Source: Allium sativum
Lineage: Eukaryota > Streptophyta > Magnoliopsida > Asparagales > Amaryllidaceae
DNA: 64,000 nucleotides
Direction of reading: 5' to 3'
Assembly (NCBI GenBank): GCA_030737875.1
Contig: CM060918.1
Coordinates: forward strand, 777,102,552 to 777,166,551
The notes beneath the pieces were generated by a model. The model was not told the origin of the DNA, did no database searches, and saw only the letters and a list, made by a program, of their open reading frames with translations. The number at the start of each line of letters is the position of its first letter. The first letter of the stretch is position 1. This document shows, piece after piece, positions 46,739-60,424 of this stretch. A program made the position numbers and the translations under genes.

Positions 46739-49700
46739 CTAACTAGGAAAGGAGATTGAGAATGTACCCTCAAAAAGAAATGGATAAAGCCCACGCATCT
46801 CCTCCTCGGTTTCCCAAGTTGCATCTTCATCGGCTTCACTCCACTGAACCTTTACTAACTTGACTTCTCGATTCCTCAGCTTCTTGATCTCCGTTCTCAA
46901 GATACGAATTGGAGCTCGCCTCAGGGTTGCCTCTTTCTCTACCTCCACGTCTTCAAGAATGCTTGGCTCACCTACTTCGGCTGATTCATGTAGGCATTTT
47001 CGGAGATGCGAGACATGAAAAACACTGTGCACTCCAGCCAGCTTCTCGAGCAATTCCACCCTATAAGCCATTTGCCCAATCTTCTCGATAATAGGGAAGG
47101 GTCCTACGAACCTTGGTGCTAGCTTTCCAACTGCTCCAAAACGAACCACATTTCGCAAAGGAGAAACCTTCACAAAGACCATATCTCCAACTTCAAATTC
47201 TAAGTTTTTCCTTCGCTTGTCTGCATAGGATTTCTGTTTGTCTTGGGCCGTTTTCATCCCCCTTCTAATCAACTCAACCTTCTCGGATGTGTCCCTTATC
47301 ATGTCGGGCCCAAGTATAAGCTTATCCGTCGTCTCTCACCAACATGTTGGTGACTTGCACGGCCTCCCACACAAAGCTTCGAATGGTGCCATCCCTATGC
47401 TTGCTTGGTAGCTGTTATTATAAGCAAACTCTACGAGAGGAAGGTGGTCTTCCCAAGTGCCACCAAAGTCAAGAATGCATAGCCTCAACAGATCTTCTAG
47501 TACCCTATTCACCCTTTCGGTCTGACCATCAGTCTGTGGGTGATAGGCTGTACTTAGATTCAATTGCGTACCCATCGCTTCTTGCAAACTATTCCAAAAT
47601 TAGCTAGTGAAGATTGGGTCACGAATACTCACAATGCTAGAAGGAACTCCATGCAATCACACTATCTCCCGAAGATAAACAGATGCTAGCCATGATGCGG
47701 TCCTCTTGCTCTTTACTGGAATGAAATGAGCGCTCTTCGTGAGTCTATCCACTATGACCCATATGCTAGTATTCCCCTTCCTTGATCTTGGCAGTCCATC
47801 CACAAAATCCACAGAGATACTTTCCCACTTCCATTGCGGGACCTCCAATGGATGCAGTAACCCACCGGGCTTCTTCGACTTGGCCTTTACTTGTTGGCAA
47901 ACAATGCATCTAGAAAAAACTCTGCAACATCCTTTTTCATCCCATCCCAAAAGAAAATGCGTTTTATATCCTGGTACATTTTATCCCCTCCGGGATGTAT
48001 GGTCATCCTCGAGTGATGCGCCTCCTCAAGAACCTTATTTACTACGTCTCCTACTCGTGGGACACATAGTCTTCCATCACGCCTTAGCCATCCCTTGTCA
48101 TCAATAGTATATCTAGCGAGGTGACTTGACGTCTCACCACGAATCAACTTGTCCATGATCTCGACTATCTGCGGGTCTTCCCTCTGTGAAGCCCCAACTT
48201 GATCAAGAAGTGTAGGTATAAGCTCAAGGGATGCTAATGAACCAGTCATCGACTCAACAGCAGGTGAAAAATCAAAGGTTGCCAAGAACTCTAGGCTCTT
48301 CATCTCAATAAACAAGGGACTTAAAATCAACCTTTTTCTATTTAGTGCATCCGCCGCAACATTACCCTTGCCAGGGGTATAAGCTATATCGAAGTCATAT
48401 GATGCCAAGAATTCCATCCACCTCTGCTGCCTTAGATTCAAATCTTTCTGCGAGAAGAGGTACTTGAGCGACTTGTGATCAGTATATAACTCAAACCTTT
48501 CACCTAGAAGATAATGGCACCAAGATTTGAGTGCAAAGACGATCGCCGCCAACTCCAAATCATGAGTGAGATAGTTCTTCTCATGAACCTTGAGTTGCCT
48601 ACTCCCAAAGCATATCACTCTCCCTTCTTGCATCAGGACAACGCCTAATCCCGTGCCACATGCATCGGTGTACACGGTAAACAACTTCCCTCCATCGGGT
48701 AATGCTAGAACTGGAGCTGTGGTGAGGGCTTTCTTGAGCCTTTGAAAAGCAAGCTCACAATCTAAGTCCCATGCAAAGACTAAATTCTTCTTCGTTAACT
48801 TAGTGAGAGGGGTTGAAATCTTAGCGAAGTCCTTAATGAACTTCCTATAAAATCCTGTCAGACCGAGAAAGCTTATCACTTCAGTTGCATTCTTCGGAAC
48901 TTTCCAGTCTTGTACCGCCACTACTTTAGCGGGATCCATAGCTATGCCTTGCTTAGAAACTATATGCCCAAGGAACCGAACTTCCCTTCTCCAGAAATGG
49001 AATTTGGAGAACTTGGCTTTTAACTGATGAGCTCTAAGTGTATCCATAACCTCCTTGAGATGTATAGCATGCTCTTCCTCGTCCTTAGAGAAGATCAGAA
49101 TATCATCCACGAAGACAACCACAAACTTGTTAAGGAACTCCCTAAACACCCTACTCATCCAATCAACGAAGTATGCAGGTGCATTAGTCAAACCGAACGG
49201 CATGACAAGCCATTCAAAGAATCCATTTGGAGTCCTAAACGCAGTCTTGTCAATACTATCCTCAGGCACTCTAAGTTGATGGAATCGGGTGGCTAGATCG
49301 AGCTGAGAGAAAACAGAAGCACCTACAAGCTGGTCAAAGAGATCATCAATCCTCGGTAACGGGTGCCTATTCTTCTTTGTCATCTTGTTTAACTCACGAT
49401 AATCAACACATAGACGAAGCGAACCATCCGCCTTAGTAGCGAATACCACAGGAGCACCCAATTCAGAAATGCTTCGCCTAATGAAATTTTTCTCAAGCAA
49501 CTCCTTGATTTGCTTGCTAAGCTCTCTTCTTTCTCGCGGGGCCATGTGCCTAACAGGCAATGAAACTGGCTTGGCATTATCAACAAGATAAATACGGAAG
49601 TCAATCTCGCGTTTAGGGGGTAACCCCTTCACCTCATCAAAAACATCAGGATATTGCCGGACCACCCTCACAGATTGAAGATTGTCAATAGACGAGTCGA

Positions 49701-51144
49701 GGGATTCAAGATAACATAACATGACGGGATCCAGAGGGTTACAAGAAATCTCTAGGGTATTGCCAAGGCGAGTCATAAGCCTCACTACCCTATGCTCACA
49801 ATCGAGAATGGCTCCATAACTGGACAACCAATCCATGCCCAAAATCAACCCGTATCCCATGAACCCGAGAACATAAGCATTACATGTGAATTCTACGGTC
49901 AAGATAGAAATCCTCAAATCCATACAAATCATAGATAGATGGGCGGAACCCCTAATTGGATTTGAAACACTAACGGGATCCTCAACTAGACTAGTACTTA
50001 GGTGCAAACTTTCAACAATGTCAGCAGAAATAAAGGTATGCGATGCGCCAGAATCAAATAAAGTTCGAACAGGAAAACCAGAAATGTAAACAAGGCTTTC
50101 TACAGAAATACTACCTCGGTCCGGAGCTGGAGTAGTGTTGAGAGCATGCATCTGCCCTCCAGAAGGTCCTGCCCGCTGAGTCTGTCCTTGCCCCTGCCCT
50201 TGCTTCTTTAGGCAATCCTTAGTGAAGTGTCCAGGATCTCCGCAATGAACGCATTCTCCCAACTTCCTCTTCTTCTTCCTACAATCTTTGGCTATATGTC
50301 CAGTGATCCAATGGAAGTTGCACTTCCTTGTCTCCCTTGCCTTGTTGTTGTTGGCCTTGTTACCCTTGTTGTTCTTGTTGTTATGGTTGCTCTGATTGTT
50401 CTGGTTCCCTCCCCACTTGGAGTCCGCCTTCTTGGTTTGAGTCTCGTTAAGCTTAACTTCTTTCTTGCCATTCTTATCATCTCCTTGAAGTAAGGCCATA
50501 TCCACTAAGCTCTCAAAAGTGGCCCCCATGGGTATATGAGACATGGCCAAACCTTGTAATGGCTCATTCAATCCTCGAGCAAAGCGTGGAGCCTTCTTCT
50601 GAGGTGTGTTAACCATGTCTAAACCGAATCGGGCAAGCTGGTTAAACTTATTCACATACTCCCTCACGGTCATGTCCCCTTGCTTCAAAGATATAAACTT
50701 CTCCATTTGCAGATTCTCCTCAGCAGATGATAGAAACTTAAGCCCAAACCTCATCCTAAAGTCGGCCCAAGTCTCTATAGGCCTAGTAGCGTTGGTGACT
50801 TCCCACCAATAAGCAGCTTCCTCTTTCAATAGCCATACTGCCAACAGAACTTTCCTACAATCTTCCACATCAAAGATAGCAAAAAGGTCTTCAGTTTCCT
50901 TTAACCAGTTTCTTGCCTCAACATAAGTCTCTGTCCCAACAAAATTTTTGCCAACCATCGCCTTAAAGTCTTTGCAAATCTTCGCGAAATCCACTTGTGG
51001 ACGCTGAGGAGGAGGAGGAGGAACCTCAGGTATGGGAGGAGGAGTGGGAGTGTTTGCTGGGCTGGCATCATTGGCCCTAGCTTCCAAGTACCTTCGGAAC
51101 CATCCGGGTATGGGTACTCCCTCAGGAAGGTTAAGATCGGCCAT
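46739..51144 (-). pseudogene. E2 gag-pol polyprotein, one frameshift and three stops
   Basis: Starts [15 protein letters not shown] at 51144. The first open frame of 1,085 codons covers a proline-rich N-terminus (about 35-50), Retrotrans_gag (about 60-200), zinc knuckles at about 273 ([14 protein letters not shown], second Cys replaced by His) and about 298 ([14 protein letters not shown], intact), protease DSGAS at about 364, reverse transcriptase with FVDD at about 678, RNase H with YTDACG at about 826, and the start of the integrase (HPGGDK, about 1050). A one-base shift near 47915 leads to the second frame (CIVCQQ, then the catalytic core). Stops lie at about 47654, 47600 and 47333, the last in place of the second Trp of CWW. 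The final open part (47302-46739) has the GPY/F module (GPFPI) and a chromodomain-like tail (VQWSEADEDATWETEEE). Confidence 0.95.
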
Positions 51145-51322
51145 GCTAAAAAAAGGAAAAGATAGATTTAGAACGAGGAAACGAAGAATTGTGCTAATGG
51201 ATTTTTGGGGAATAACCTTTTAAAATAAACTAGAATTTCCTTGGAAAAATACTTAATCGGTTTAGAAAATAGTTTTTCGAAAAGGGTTTTTAAAACTTTT
51301 GTCCGGTCTAGTAAAACCTCAT

Positions 51323-51334
51323 GCTCTGATACCA
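51323..51334 (-). other. E2 primer binding site (tRNA-iMet)
   Basis: Minus strand TGGTATCAGAGC, exact, two bases inside the 5' LTR. Confidence 0.9.
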
Positions 51335-51336
51335 AA

Positions 51337-54081
51337 TGTAACACCCTACCTCCGCTAGAGCCACTTACAAGAGAATGCACTAGCTTTGGAGGGATGTTGT
51401 CTACGTAAACATGCACAGAGATATCACAAGACAGAACATAGATAAAATAAATAAGTAAAGCAGTGGTAGAAATTTAAAAACCATAGTTAACCATTTCCAA
51501 ACCAAAGTCAACTTACATCAAAGTACTTAGTCATTATTTTCCAACTACCACAGGTCTAGAAAACATAAACTGAAAATAACATAAATAAACTATCCCCAAG
51601 ATAGATGTGGTGAAGCCATAGCAAGCTCAAGTCCAAACCATACATGAGCTGTCAAGAAAGCAGCCAAATGTCCAAGCTAAGCACTAGTGTTCCCTCCCTG
51701 AGAATCTGGGGGGGGGGGGGGACGGAAGAAAAGAGGCGAAAGAAAAAGGGTCAGTCATAAAGACTGGTAAGTCCTACCTACTATTAGTATAAAAACTAAT
51801 GAAGTTAACTAAACATGAGCAACTGAGATGAAACATAAAGATGGTAACTAACTGGCATGATAAATAGATAACAAGGTAGATCAAGTGTGGCATCGCATAT
51901 ACAAGGTTTAGTCTTGCACCAATAGTACTAGTATTCTAACCCATGTCAAGTATAAACAAGAAATGATCCCTTGGCCCAATATCATGAGGTGACCCAAGTT
52001 GGGGTCCAACTACACGGTCTAGTCGATCGGCTCCCTATAAGCCTAACTCGTCAAGTGTCGGTGTCATACGGCCCAATCACGGAATGTAGTCAAACTGTGC
52101 TAGGTCCACCCTAGGGTGTATCAAGCCCCAGGGTGCCAACCACTGACACGAATCAAGCACGCACAGTCTAAACCTACTGGTGCCCGTGTCTGCTTTTTCA
52201 ACTCCGGACTATGTGCACGACCATAGTCCGCCTGAACCTACACCGGCGCACCTACTCAGCCGTCGTTCTGGTCGCTTACAATCATCCCAATAATCGTGCC
52301 CCACCCTAGCCTAGTCCCTAGGGTATCGTGATACATCCAAGAGGGTTACTGCTGAAAAGGACCACGTGACTAGGGTTTCTAACGGGTTAAGTGTGGTTAA
52401 CCCTATCCAGTCATGTATCAAGTTGGTTAAGTGTATCCAAGTGGTTCATGAATTAACCCTAACTTGTGGCATTAATTAATTTAATGCACCCAACCTCTCA
52501 CATTAGACTTTGTTGTGGTTACTAGATATGCCGGGCGGTTCCGGGCAGATTTACACCACAACCTAGTCTAACCTCGGGTTTCAAGCGCGATGTGACCAAC
52601 TTCTCACATTGGGTCCTATTGTTTGTAGCTACTGGATTTGTCGGGCGGTTCGGGGCAGATTTACGCTACAAACTCAACCCAACCTCGAGTTGGCCACTTT
52701 ATGGTTTTCTACATGTCATGACCACATTCATGTTTTCAAGCGTAATCAAGTTTCATGTCACATTTCAAGTCATGTTTTTCATGTCATTTCAAGTTTGCCT
52801 AACTGCCCATAACGTATCCCCATTCGCACGTAAATTCGCATCAACACAAGTGAATCAAGGAACATAAAAATATGACCAAGATGGGCATAAGGTGGTAAAG
52901 TTGGTCATAAGTTAAACATGATGATATTTGAGGCAAAGGTGTTTATCACAACTAGCATATAGGATTATTGGCCTCAAAACATGTATGACATCAAACTTAG
53001 CAAATAAACTTGTGGGTAGCATGTAGTTCAACATCATAAGCAAAGGTGAAACATGATAGTAGTTGACATAGAATGACAAACTTGTGGGTAGCATGTAGTT
53101 CAACATCATAGGCAAGTTAACATCATGGTTATGGGGGGTTCTATGTTGCATTATGCATAATCCCCAAATAAAGCTCATAGCTTTCTACCCAAAAATCAAG
53201 ATGAACGGTACTAGGTTCATGATAGTTCCACAATCATAGATCAAAAGAGTCATAAATGGATCTATGCATACAAATATAGCCCCAAGACAAGTATTACACC
53301 AAAATCCCATTTCAACTTGATACATGTTCATATTAATTTCATAGTTTAAATCTAAGAGTAGAGTGGGGCTCACAAAGCGTGGCTATGAGAACTAGAACCA
53401 AATAGAACAAGATAGAGACGTTGTAGAAGCTCTAGGAATGATGTAGCAACACTAGAAGCCCTGAGAATAAGTAGCTCCTTTGATTTGATGAAGAAAGATG
53501 GCTCCTTTTTGCCTTAGAAGCTCTCAAGATGAAGATGGAGGCCATGATTAGGGAGCATTTTGGCAAAATTTAGTTGTTAGGATGATTTGTGATGGTTTAG
53601 GCTAGGTATTAGGGTGTTTTTATAGGTGTAGAGACTAGTTTAGGCTATAGGATTAACCCTAGTTTAGATCTGAACCATCAAATCCCGTCTCAGGCCAAGT
53701 AAACAGACCAAAGGAGCAAACTGGTGCACTAAACCAACAGGGTCCGACCAAGGAGGTCGACACCCAGGTCGACTCCTTAGTCGAGCTGGGGCTGGGGCAG
53801 GTCGACTCACCAGTCGACCTGGGGCTAGGCGGGAAAATTTCCCACCCAATCTGTTTCTGGCTGAATTTGAATTTCGGGCTGAATTTTGAATTTTTCTGAA
53901 ATCTTCTATAGGCCATATCTTGGTCATACGGACTCCGATTTACGAAATTTCGGACTCGTTTTCAAGCAGAATTTTGAGACGAACGCAATGGCATAACCCG
54001 TTCCCATTGATTCTTAACTTATGATTTAATTCTGACCTGATATCTTGTTTTAACATATTATTAAAAATTCGGGTTGTTACA
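51337..54081 (-). repeat. E2 right LTR (5' LTR), 2,745 bp
   Basis: Starts TGTAACACCCTACC and ends GGGTTGTTACA. Read leftward it has the GTCGAC array, TATA box, GTGAGC donor-like word at 53373 and an acceptor-like C-run followed by AG at 51706. The G-run on the plus strand is 14 long here and 10 in the left LTR. Confidence 0.93.
53617..53820 (-). promoter_or_regulatory. E2 U3 promoter: GTCGAC array and TATA box
   Basis: Four GTCGAC palindromes and one GTCGAG variant at 53755-53820; TATA-like CTATAAAAA at 53617-53625. The array is arranged differently from that in the left LTR of the same element, so it changes faster than the rest of the LTR. Confidence 0.55.
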
Positions 54082-54086
54082 CGCAG

Positions 54087-57000
54087 GCGCTTATTGGAGA
54101 TTGGATTCCGAATCTAACAAGGTATGGAACGACCTGCTGATAGTGTATCTCTAAAGGGGAATACATTGGTTTCAACAAGAACATCTTGCAACCCGACCAA
54201 ACAGGACGACCACTCATTTTGCTTGAGTGTATCGAATGTATATCACCAATGGTTGGGATCAGCAACCATTCCTGAAAAGGGACAACATCAAATAAAATAA
54301 AGAAGGAAATAAAATTTCTCTAGATCGGTGATTATACACCCTACCTGGGAGCGACCCACTTAGCCATGTTGCCTACTCGATTTTTGTCATTTCCCAGTTG
54401 TGAGGCTTGAGGTTTGAATTACCATTCCAAGATAGCACACCACCATTTACTTATAATGCACATCGTCAGATCCTTCTAAACACTAATTTACATCCACAAA
54501 ATACTCTGGTCATCAAGCTAAGAGAAGTGCACTTCTCCGCCACTAACAGAAATACATTTGTAAAAATCAACGTACGTGATCCTTTGGAAATACTCTGTCA
54601 GACATTCATCCATACAAGTCATCCAGGAACAAGAAGAACCGAAGTCATCCTCCTATCACTTCCTATGAATCACCTTATGGATTGGTAATGAGTAGTCCTT
54701 GCAAATCTGCAGATTTCAACCATGACAGAGTCACAGTATATCTCTAGCCACTAAACCAGAGATTATAAGTTATTCTACCGTTTTATGAAGATCCATGATC
54801 TTCAATTGCTCCATCTCGATCTGTATCTGATATCTTCAACGTTTATGTATTCATTGACCAGAATGTGTTTCGAATATAAATTCAATCCCGGTCTTTCCAT
54901 ACCAACAATTGTATAGGCAGATTTTGATAGTCGGTTATTTAACTACCAAATAAACAACCATTCAATCATAAAAAAATAAAAATAGATTTACTGGTTCAGT
55001 ACTCAGCATCACTTGGCCCCTTTTTAAATAATTAACGAATGGTTAATTAAACTTCTAAATATTTTAAAATACGGTATCTACTTCTTATTTCAATATAAGA
55101 GTCTTCTCAAAACAATTTTTTTCTAAAAACAATATATTATAGCCATACCACATTTTCCAATTAACTCATCATTCCCAAGCATTAGTTACAGTCATTTTAT
55201 GCATTTCTATACTTCAACTTCCATTGATCTCTAACCGTAAATTGGTAAGAGAATAATTCCCTAAGTATCAACCTCGAAGACCGAAATCAACATCAGATTA
55301 ATACTCAGAAAATCACTCAACTCAACCAATCTCCAGTTAGGTTTGAATGCTTATCTTAACTCGTTACCAACCCATTATATTCCACTTCTAATTCATTTAA
55401 CCATTTTCCACTTTGAAAATCTCGTTTCAAATTCCATTGTTAAGTAACGTGAATTTAAAACTTAACGTCTTAGCCTCATGCCCCTTTTATAAACATTTTT
55501 TATATCTCTCAGTTTTAATATAAAACCCTATTTATCTCGATTCATTTTTACTTAATTTAAGTATTAAGTAAACACTCATTTTAAGCTATTGTATTGGCTT
55601 AAAATCCCTATTGTAAAGTTTATAAAAATATAAATTATGTTCATGAATTCCTTTAATTCAATCAGGTTTCAATACCAACTTCGATTACTTAATTAAATGA
55701 ATTCCATTTAAATAGTAATCCCTTAAATTATTAGAATAATAATTTACTCATCGTTAATTACTATAAAGTAGTTAAGTTCTTTATTAACTAAAATCAATAG
55801 TAAATTCTTTTTAAATATTATTAAAATTAAAACAAATATTCATTAATCTAAATTTATTAGATTAATCCAAAACAAATCAATCAAATAACCAATTCCAAAT
55901 AAATTAGTTGACTTCGTCAACTTAAATCATGGTTCTCGTTAATCGACTCTAATTAGCCCTTCTTTTAAATTAACTAATAATATAATTAACTTAAATAATT
56001 CCATTGAATTATTTCTTGAAAACAATTAATATAATTCTTAAATCTTTCGTAAAATCCTGCTTATCTGCATACAAAACTTGTTAATGTAAGAATTTGATGT
56101 ATAAAACCATTTAATTATCACTTTAAAACTTAAATAATAATTAATAAATATAAATTTCCTTTTTAATAACTTTTATTCAAAAGAATAGATTTACACATCG
56201 ATCTTCAGTTATAAAATAAATTTTATAACTTCATTACCTCGATTTTTCTGACGATATATTTACATTTATAAAACCATTGATTTATAGGCCAACCGCTACC
56301 AATTACTTAACCAATACTTCCCATTGGTTAAAACAAAACAAACGTTGAATTTCAAGTCAACGATCAACAACTAAATCAATCGTCCAATCAGAACAGTTCA
56401 CATAATGATAATAAATAATCATTCATATATTTGAGGAATCCAGTTGGATCCCTACGACCGGTTTTTCCTACGTCCAAATATGTTACCTCAACAATGTCAT
56501 TTATTTCAGTAAAGATATAATGTTCAACAATCAAATAATAACAGCAATCCAAACATTTATCTATAAATTTAACACGTTTATGTTATTATAAACGTGACCA
56601 ACAAGGTAAGTTACCTCATTTGGAAATAATCGTTAAAATAACGATTTGTTTAATATTAAATTAAACAAACATTTAATTTAATCGGTTTAGTCAACACATA
56701 TAAATATATTCAGCATCCATCAACCAATTAACAATCATAACACACAAATATTTAAACCCAACTTATATAAATATATGTGGGATAAAAATGAGTGAGTAAA
56801 CTCACCTTGATTTTTGTCCGTCGCTGAAACAGTCCATTTTAATTAAATTAAAACTGACGTTTAATTTAATTAAAAAAACTCCAATAGCTACCAACTCTAA
56901 TTAGACCAGTTCCATCTTTTGCGCTCGTCGACTTGGTTCCATCGTTACTTGTTTCATTCGATTCTGTCACTGTAGGACTACTTAAAGGTAATTAACCAGA

Positions 57001-57949
57001 ATTAGGAATATTTGAAATTTTTTTGGAAGGCCACGTAAAACGTTACTAACCAATTTTACAAAATGTATAATTTTAAAACTAAACTAAACTAATATTATTT
57101 ATTAATAACTAATTACCGTTGTTTTAAGGTTCCAAATCTCATTTTAAGGTCATGTCATGCATTATATAATCAGGCCGACGTTATTAACTGGGCACAATTA
57201 TAATTGGGTAAGGCAAAATTAAACATTACTAGGCATGTTAAAACATGGGTTAGACATAGTTACGGTTAGGCTCATCTAATAGTGATTAGGTGTACATAAA
57301 TAAAATTAGGTAGAATAGAATTACTATACATCTTCTTTATATCATACCTCCTACGGTACGGCCCAAACTTCCCCCTTTTTCACCACTTCTTCACATCTTC
57401 CTTCACCACTTCCCTGTTGCACGCTTCAGGTTCCTTCTCCTCACCGTGAGACCTTGCTGGCCACTTCATGCTCTGCCTCGCCAGTTCGTCGGACCACCAC
57501 CGACACCAGAGAACCTCCAGCGCCGACCTTACACACCCAGCGATGCTCCTTCTAGTTCACCAAAGTAAGGACAGCTCCAACCCCGTATGCCTCCACTTCC
57601 ACGAATTGCTTCCCCCTTTCCTTTACTGATTGCTATCCCATCCTTCAGCACGACTTCCTCCCATCATAGGTGGCTCCACTTTAACCCACACAACCCTTAC
57701 TCATGTTCACGGTAGACCAAGAACAATACCAAGTCCGACCCTGAACTGACCTGATCGCTTCTCCCTCCTCACATGGAACTGATATATGCTACTTCTTCCT
57801 AATATGTTTACATGCGACTTCGTTGTTCAGTTTTAAAGTAACAATGGTTTTGTTTCTCTCTTTTTTTGAAAATAAATGAATGGCTTGCATTAGAATATGG
57901 GGGTATGGGTTTGTATTTACAATGGGGTTCAGGTTTCAATGATCACGTT
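54087..57949 (-). repeat. E0 LTR copy B, segment 2
   Basis: Matches copy A 3682-4193 joined to 25574-28968. It shows uninterrupted sequence at the E1 insertion point (about 54590-54606). The donor-like AAG/GTGAGT on the minus strand is at 56805, as in copy A. The GC-rich part (about 57400-57800) is conserved as DNA but has no matching ORF. Confidence 0.85.
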
Positions 57950-58045
57950 AACGAGCTCGGGCTCATTTACGGAAAGTGGAAATGGAAGCAGAGGAATATC
58001 GAATAAATGGATATTCTGATATAGAACGAGAAAAAGTGTTTCGTG

Positions 58046-58138
58046 GTTCAAAAATGCGAAATCTCATCTCAATCATCATTTGTCAGGACTTTTTGGAGTA
58101 AGCTCCTTGGCTTGGACAGGACATTTAGTTCATGTCGC
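58046..58138 (+). pseudogene. psaB: psaB fragment, plus orientation
   Basis: Reads [31 protein letters not shown], a segment of photosystem I P700 apoprotein A2. About 30 codons; flanks are unrelated. Dead scrap of plastid origin. Confidence 0.85.
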
Positions 58139-58198
58139 ATGTGCGCTTAGTTCTTATATTTTCTGTTTATCTATTTCTGTTTATCTATCTTATCTACT

Positions 58199-58383
58199 AG
58201 TTTGAACTCGAATTTGATCTCTTTCCATACTTCACAAGCAGCTGCAAGTTCGGGACTCCATTTGCAAGCTTCGCGGATAATCTCATTACCTTCACGAGCA
58301 AGATCACGTCCTTCATTACGAGCTTGTACACATGCTTCTAAAGCTACTCGATTAGCTACCGCACCAGGTGCATAAAAGCTCGC
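58199..58383 (-). pseudogene. rbcL: rbcL 3' end fragment
   Basis: The minus strand gives [51 protein letters not shown], the C-terminal part of the Rubisco large subunit, about 60 codons in one frame without a stop. Recognition is certain at the family level; nothing upstream of this part of rbcL is present. Confidence 0.93.
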
Positions 58384-58476
58384 TAATTGATCTTTACGAT
58401 GCTTTTTTTTATCAATTTGATTCTTTATCCATAGAATATAGTGTGTAGGCTTTATCTATTTATTTCCTTTTTTGTT

Positions 58477-58816
58477 AACTAATTTGGTTCCATCTGCTAT
58501 AGCTTGAAGAATTCCCAATGGACCGGGGAATAGCGACATGAACTAAATGTCCTGTCCAAGCCAAGGAGCTTACTCCAGAAAGTCCTGACAAATGATGATT
58601 GAGACGAGATTCGGCATTTGAAGGGAAAAAAAAAACAAGAAACTTATTCCGTCGAAAGTACCATGTCAGATGTGCTTTGTTGGTATTTTGTGGACTTTGA
58701 GCTTTTTCCTTCAGGGAAGGTGCCGGTTTATGCTGCTTTCCAATCATCCTCTCCGGCTTTCGGTTCTTTCTATTGCTTGGCTTTCCGCTTCCGGAGCAGT
58801 TGGAACCAAATTAGTT
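58477..58816. repeat. 21 bp inverted repeat inside the organelle mosaic
   Basis: AACTAATTTGGTTCCATCTGC (21 bases, 58477-58497) is repeated in reverse complement at 58796-58816 with one mismatch. It encloses the minus-strand psaB fragment and ~180 bases of unknown origin. Confidence 0.8.
58524..58619 (-). pseudogene. psaB: psaB fragment, minus orientation
   Basis: Reads [31 protein letters not shown], the same part of psaB as 58046-58138 but inverted, with about four differences in 92 bases. It extends a little further (AIP) before the match ends. Confidence 0.87.
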
Positions 58817-59425
58817 TTTAAAGAGGTGAAATAGTCTCTCTCTCCAAAAAAAATATGTTTTTTTTTACCGACGCACAAAGAAAATATTTTGTTGCGAATG
58901 AACAAGATATTGAGGAATTGTCTTGTTTGAATTAAGATTCAAACAGTTCCTAAAACTCACACAAATTTTCGTTATATACTTTTTACTTATTCCACGTTCT
59001 AATTCCAGCTCAGTGCAATCATTTCATTTAAGACTTTAAGTTTGAATTCTTTTCTTTCATTTCTTGAATCATTGAATTGAATTGAATTGAACTGCTAAGA
59101 ACTGATAATTCAAATTAATCAGTACATAAAGGAAAACTAAGATGGTATAGCAGGTGATATAGCTTTAGAAATTTTTGTCTGATGAAGCTTCAATTTGGTA
59201 TTTTTCCTAGTTTACCTTGCATTGAAGCTTCTGCAGATCAAGTGGAAGATTCTTGGAGAGCTTAGAGTCTATTTTAGTACAAGAAGACCTTCTTCATTCA
59301 GCTACATGAACCACGAACTCCCGACTCCATCATCTCTTCCAAATGGATGTTCCAATACCTTCTTGTCATTTTTCCCGTGCTTTCTCTTTTTTGGTACAAC
59401 CCTCTTCCCGCTGATCCACCTTTCT

Positions 59426-59623
59426 CCTCGAAAGAGAAAAAAGAGGAAAATGAACGAATAGCAATATCAGAGACTTGGTATAGCTTTCTATTTACTCAAG
59501 AAATAAGAGGTTTAATATTAATAACCCAATCTTTTCTTAGAAAATATGTTGTATTTCCCATATTAATAATAGCTAAAAATATTAGTCGTATGCTATTGTT
59601 TCAATTCCCCGAATGGTATGAGG
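59426..59623 (+). pseudogene. ycf1: ycf1 (TIC214) fragment
   Basis: Reads [35 protein letters not shown], then [18 protein letters not shown], a segment of the C-terminal half of the chloroplast Ycf1/TIC214 protein, about 65 codons with no stop. The enclosing ORF (59347-59730) is chimeric: it runs on into rrn16 sequence. Confidence 0.85.
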
Positions 59624-59668
59624 AGTTCGGATTGCAGGCTGCAACTCGCCTGCATGAAGCCGGAATCG
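59624..59668 (+). pseudogene. rrn16: Chloroplast 16S rRNA scrap (rrn16)
   Basis: AGTTCGGATTGCAGGCTGCA, ACTCGCCTGCATGAAGCCGG, AATCG is a 45-base piece of the 3' part of plastid 16S rRNA, joined directly to the ycf1 scrap. Confidence 0.85.
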
Positions 59669-59779
59669 AAGAGTTACCATTAGTGTCTCTTTTTTCTTTT
59701 TCGGAAAAAAAGGGAAAAAATAATGCGTAAACTCTAAACTAAAGTAAAAAAATAGGTCCGGATCCACTGCGGGAATGAT

Positions 59780-59884
59780 TTGGAAGATCCAAAACTAAAA
59801 ACAGCGGTATTTGCTAGCAACAACATCATGGAGGCAGTCAATCAATATAGATTGATCCGAAATCTGATTCAAATCCAATATAGA
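59780..59884 (+). pseudogene. ycf2: ycf2 fragment
   Basis: Reads [24 protein letters not shown], a distinctive segment of the chloroplast Ycf2 protein. About 35 codons; the reading continues by chance to 60004 through unassigned sequence. Confidence 0.82.
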
Positions 59885-60116
59885 ATCCCACCCGGATATG
59901 TTTGCAAATTCGATAATTTTCTCTTCAACATTGCTGCATCTCTTTTAGGGAGACCGCTGAGTTTCCCCATCTTTTGTTATCCTCTTAAGTCTCTGAACTT
60001 ATGAAGTCTCGTTTCTGAGAAGGAAGTTTGAGCTTGATGCAAATGGCTGCCAAATATGTCCAAAAAAGAAAAGCAAAGCCTTATCATTCGAGAAAGAAAA
60101 GAAAATTTCAGGGTAA

Positions 60117-60424
<308 letters not shown>

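Larger units (their letters stand above)
43443..54081 (-). mobile_element. E2: Ty3/gypsy chromovirus, lightly damaged
   Basis: LTRs at 43443-46174 and 51337-54081 (2.73 and 2.75 kb) bracket a 5.2 kb interior with gag-pol. The target duplication is CGCGG at 43438-43442 and CGCAG at 54082-54086, one base changed since insertion; E0 copy A shows the empty site at about 3676-3694. Primer site and polypurine tract are intact. LTRs look about 98% alike. It is related to E3 and E1 through the polyprotein but has its own LTR sequence. Confidence 0.95.

Noticed and set aside
3247..57949. Simple tandem segmental duplication as explanation for copies A and B
   Set aside because: The inner borders carry a polypurine tract and an iMet primer site at exactly the right bases, so they are LTRs.
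59347..59730. 127-residue ORF across ycf1 and rrn16 pieces
   Set aside because: The frame runs from unknown sequence through a ycf1 scrap into rRNA sequence; it is an accidental chimera.
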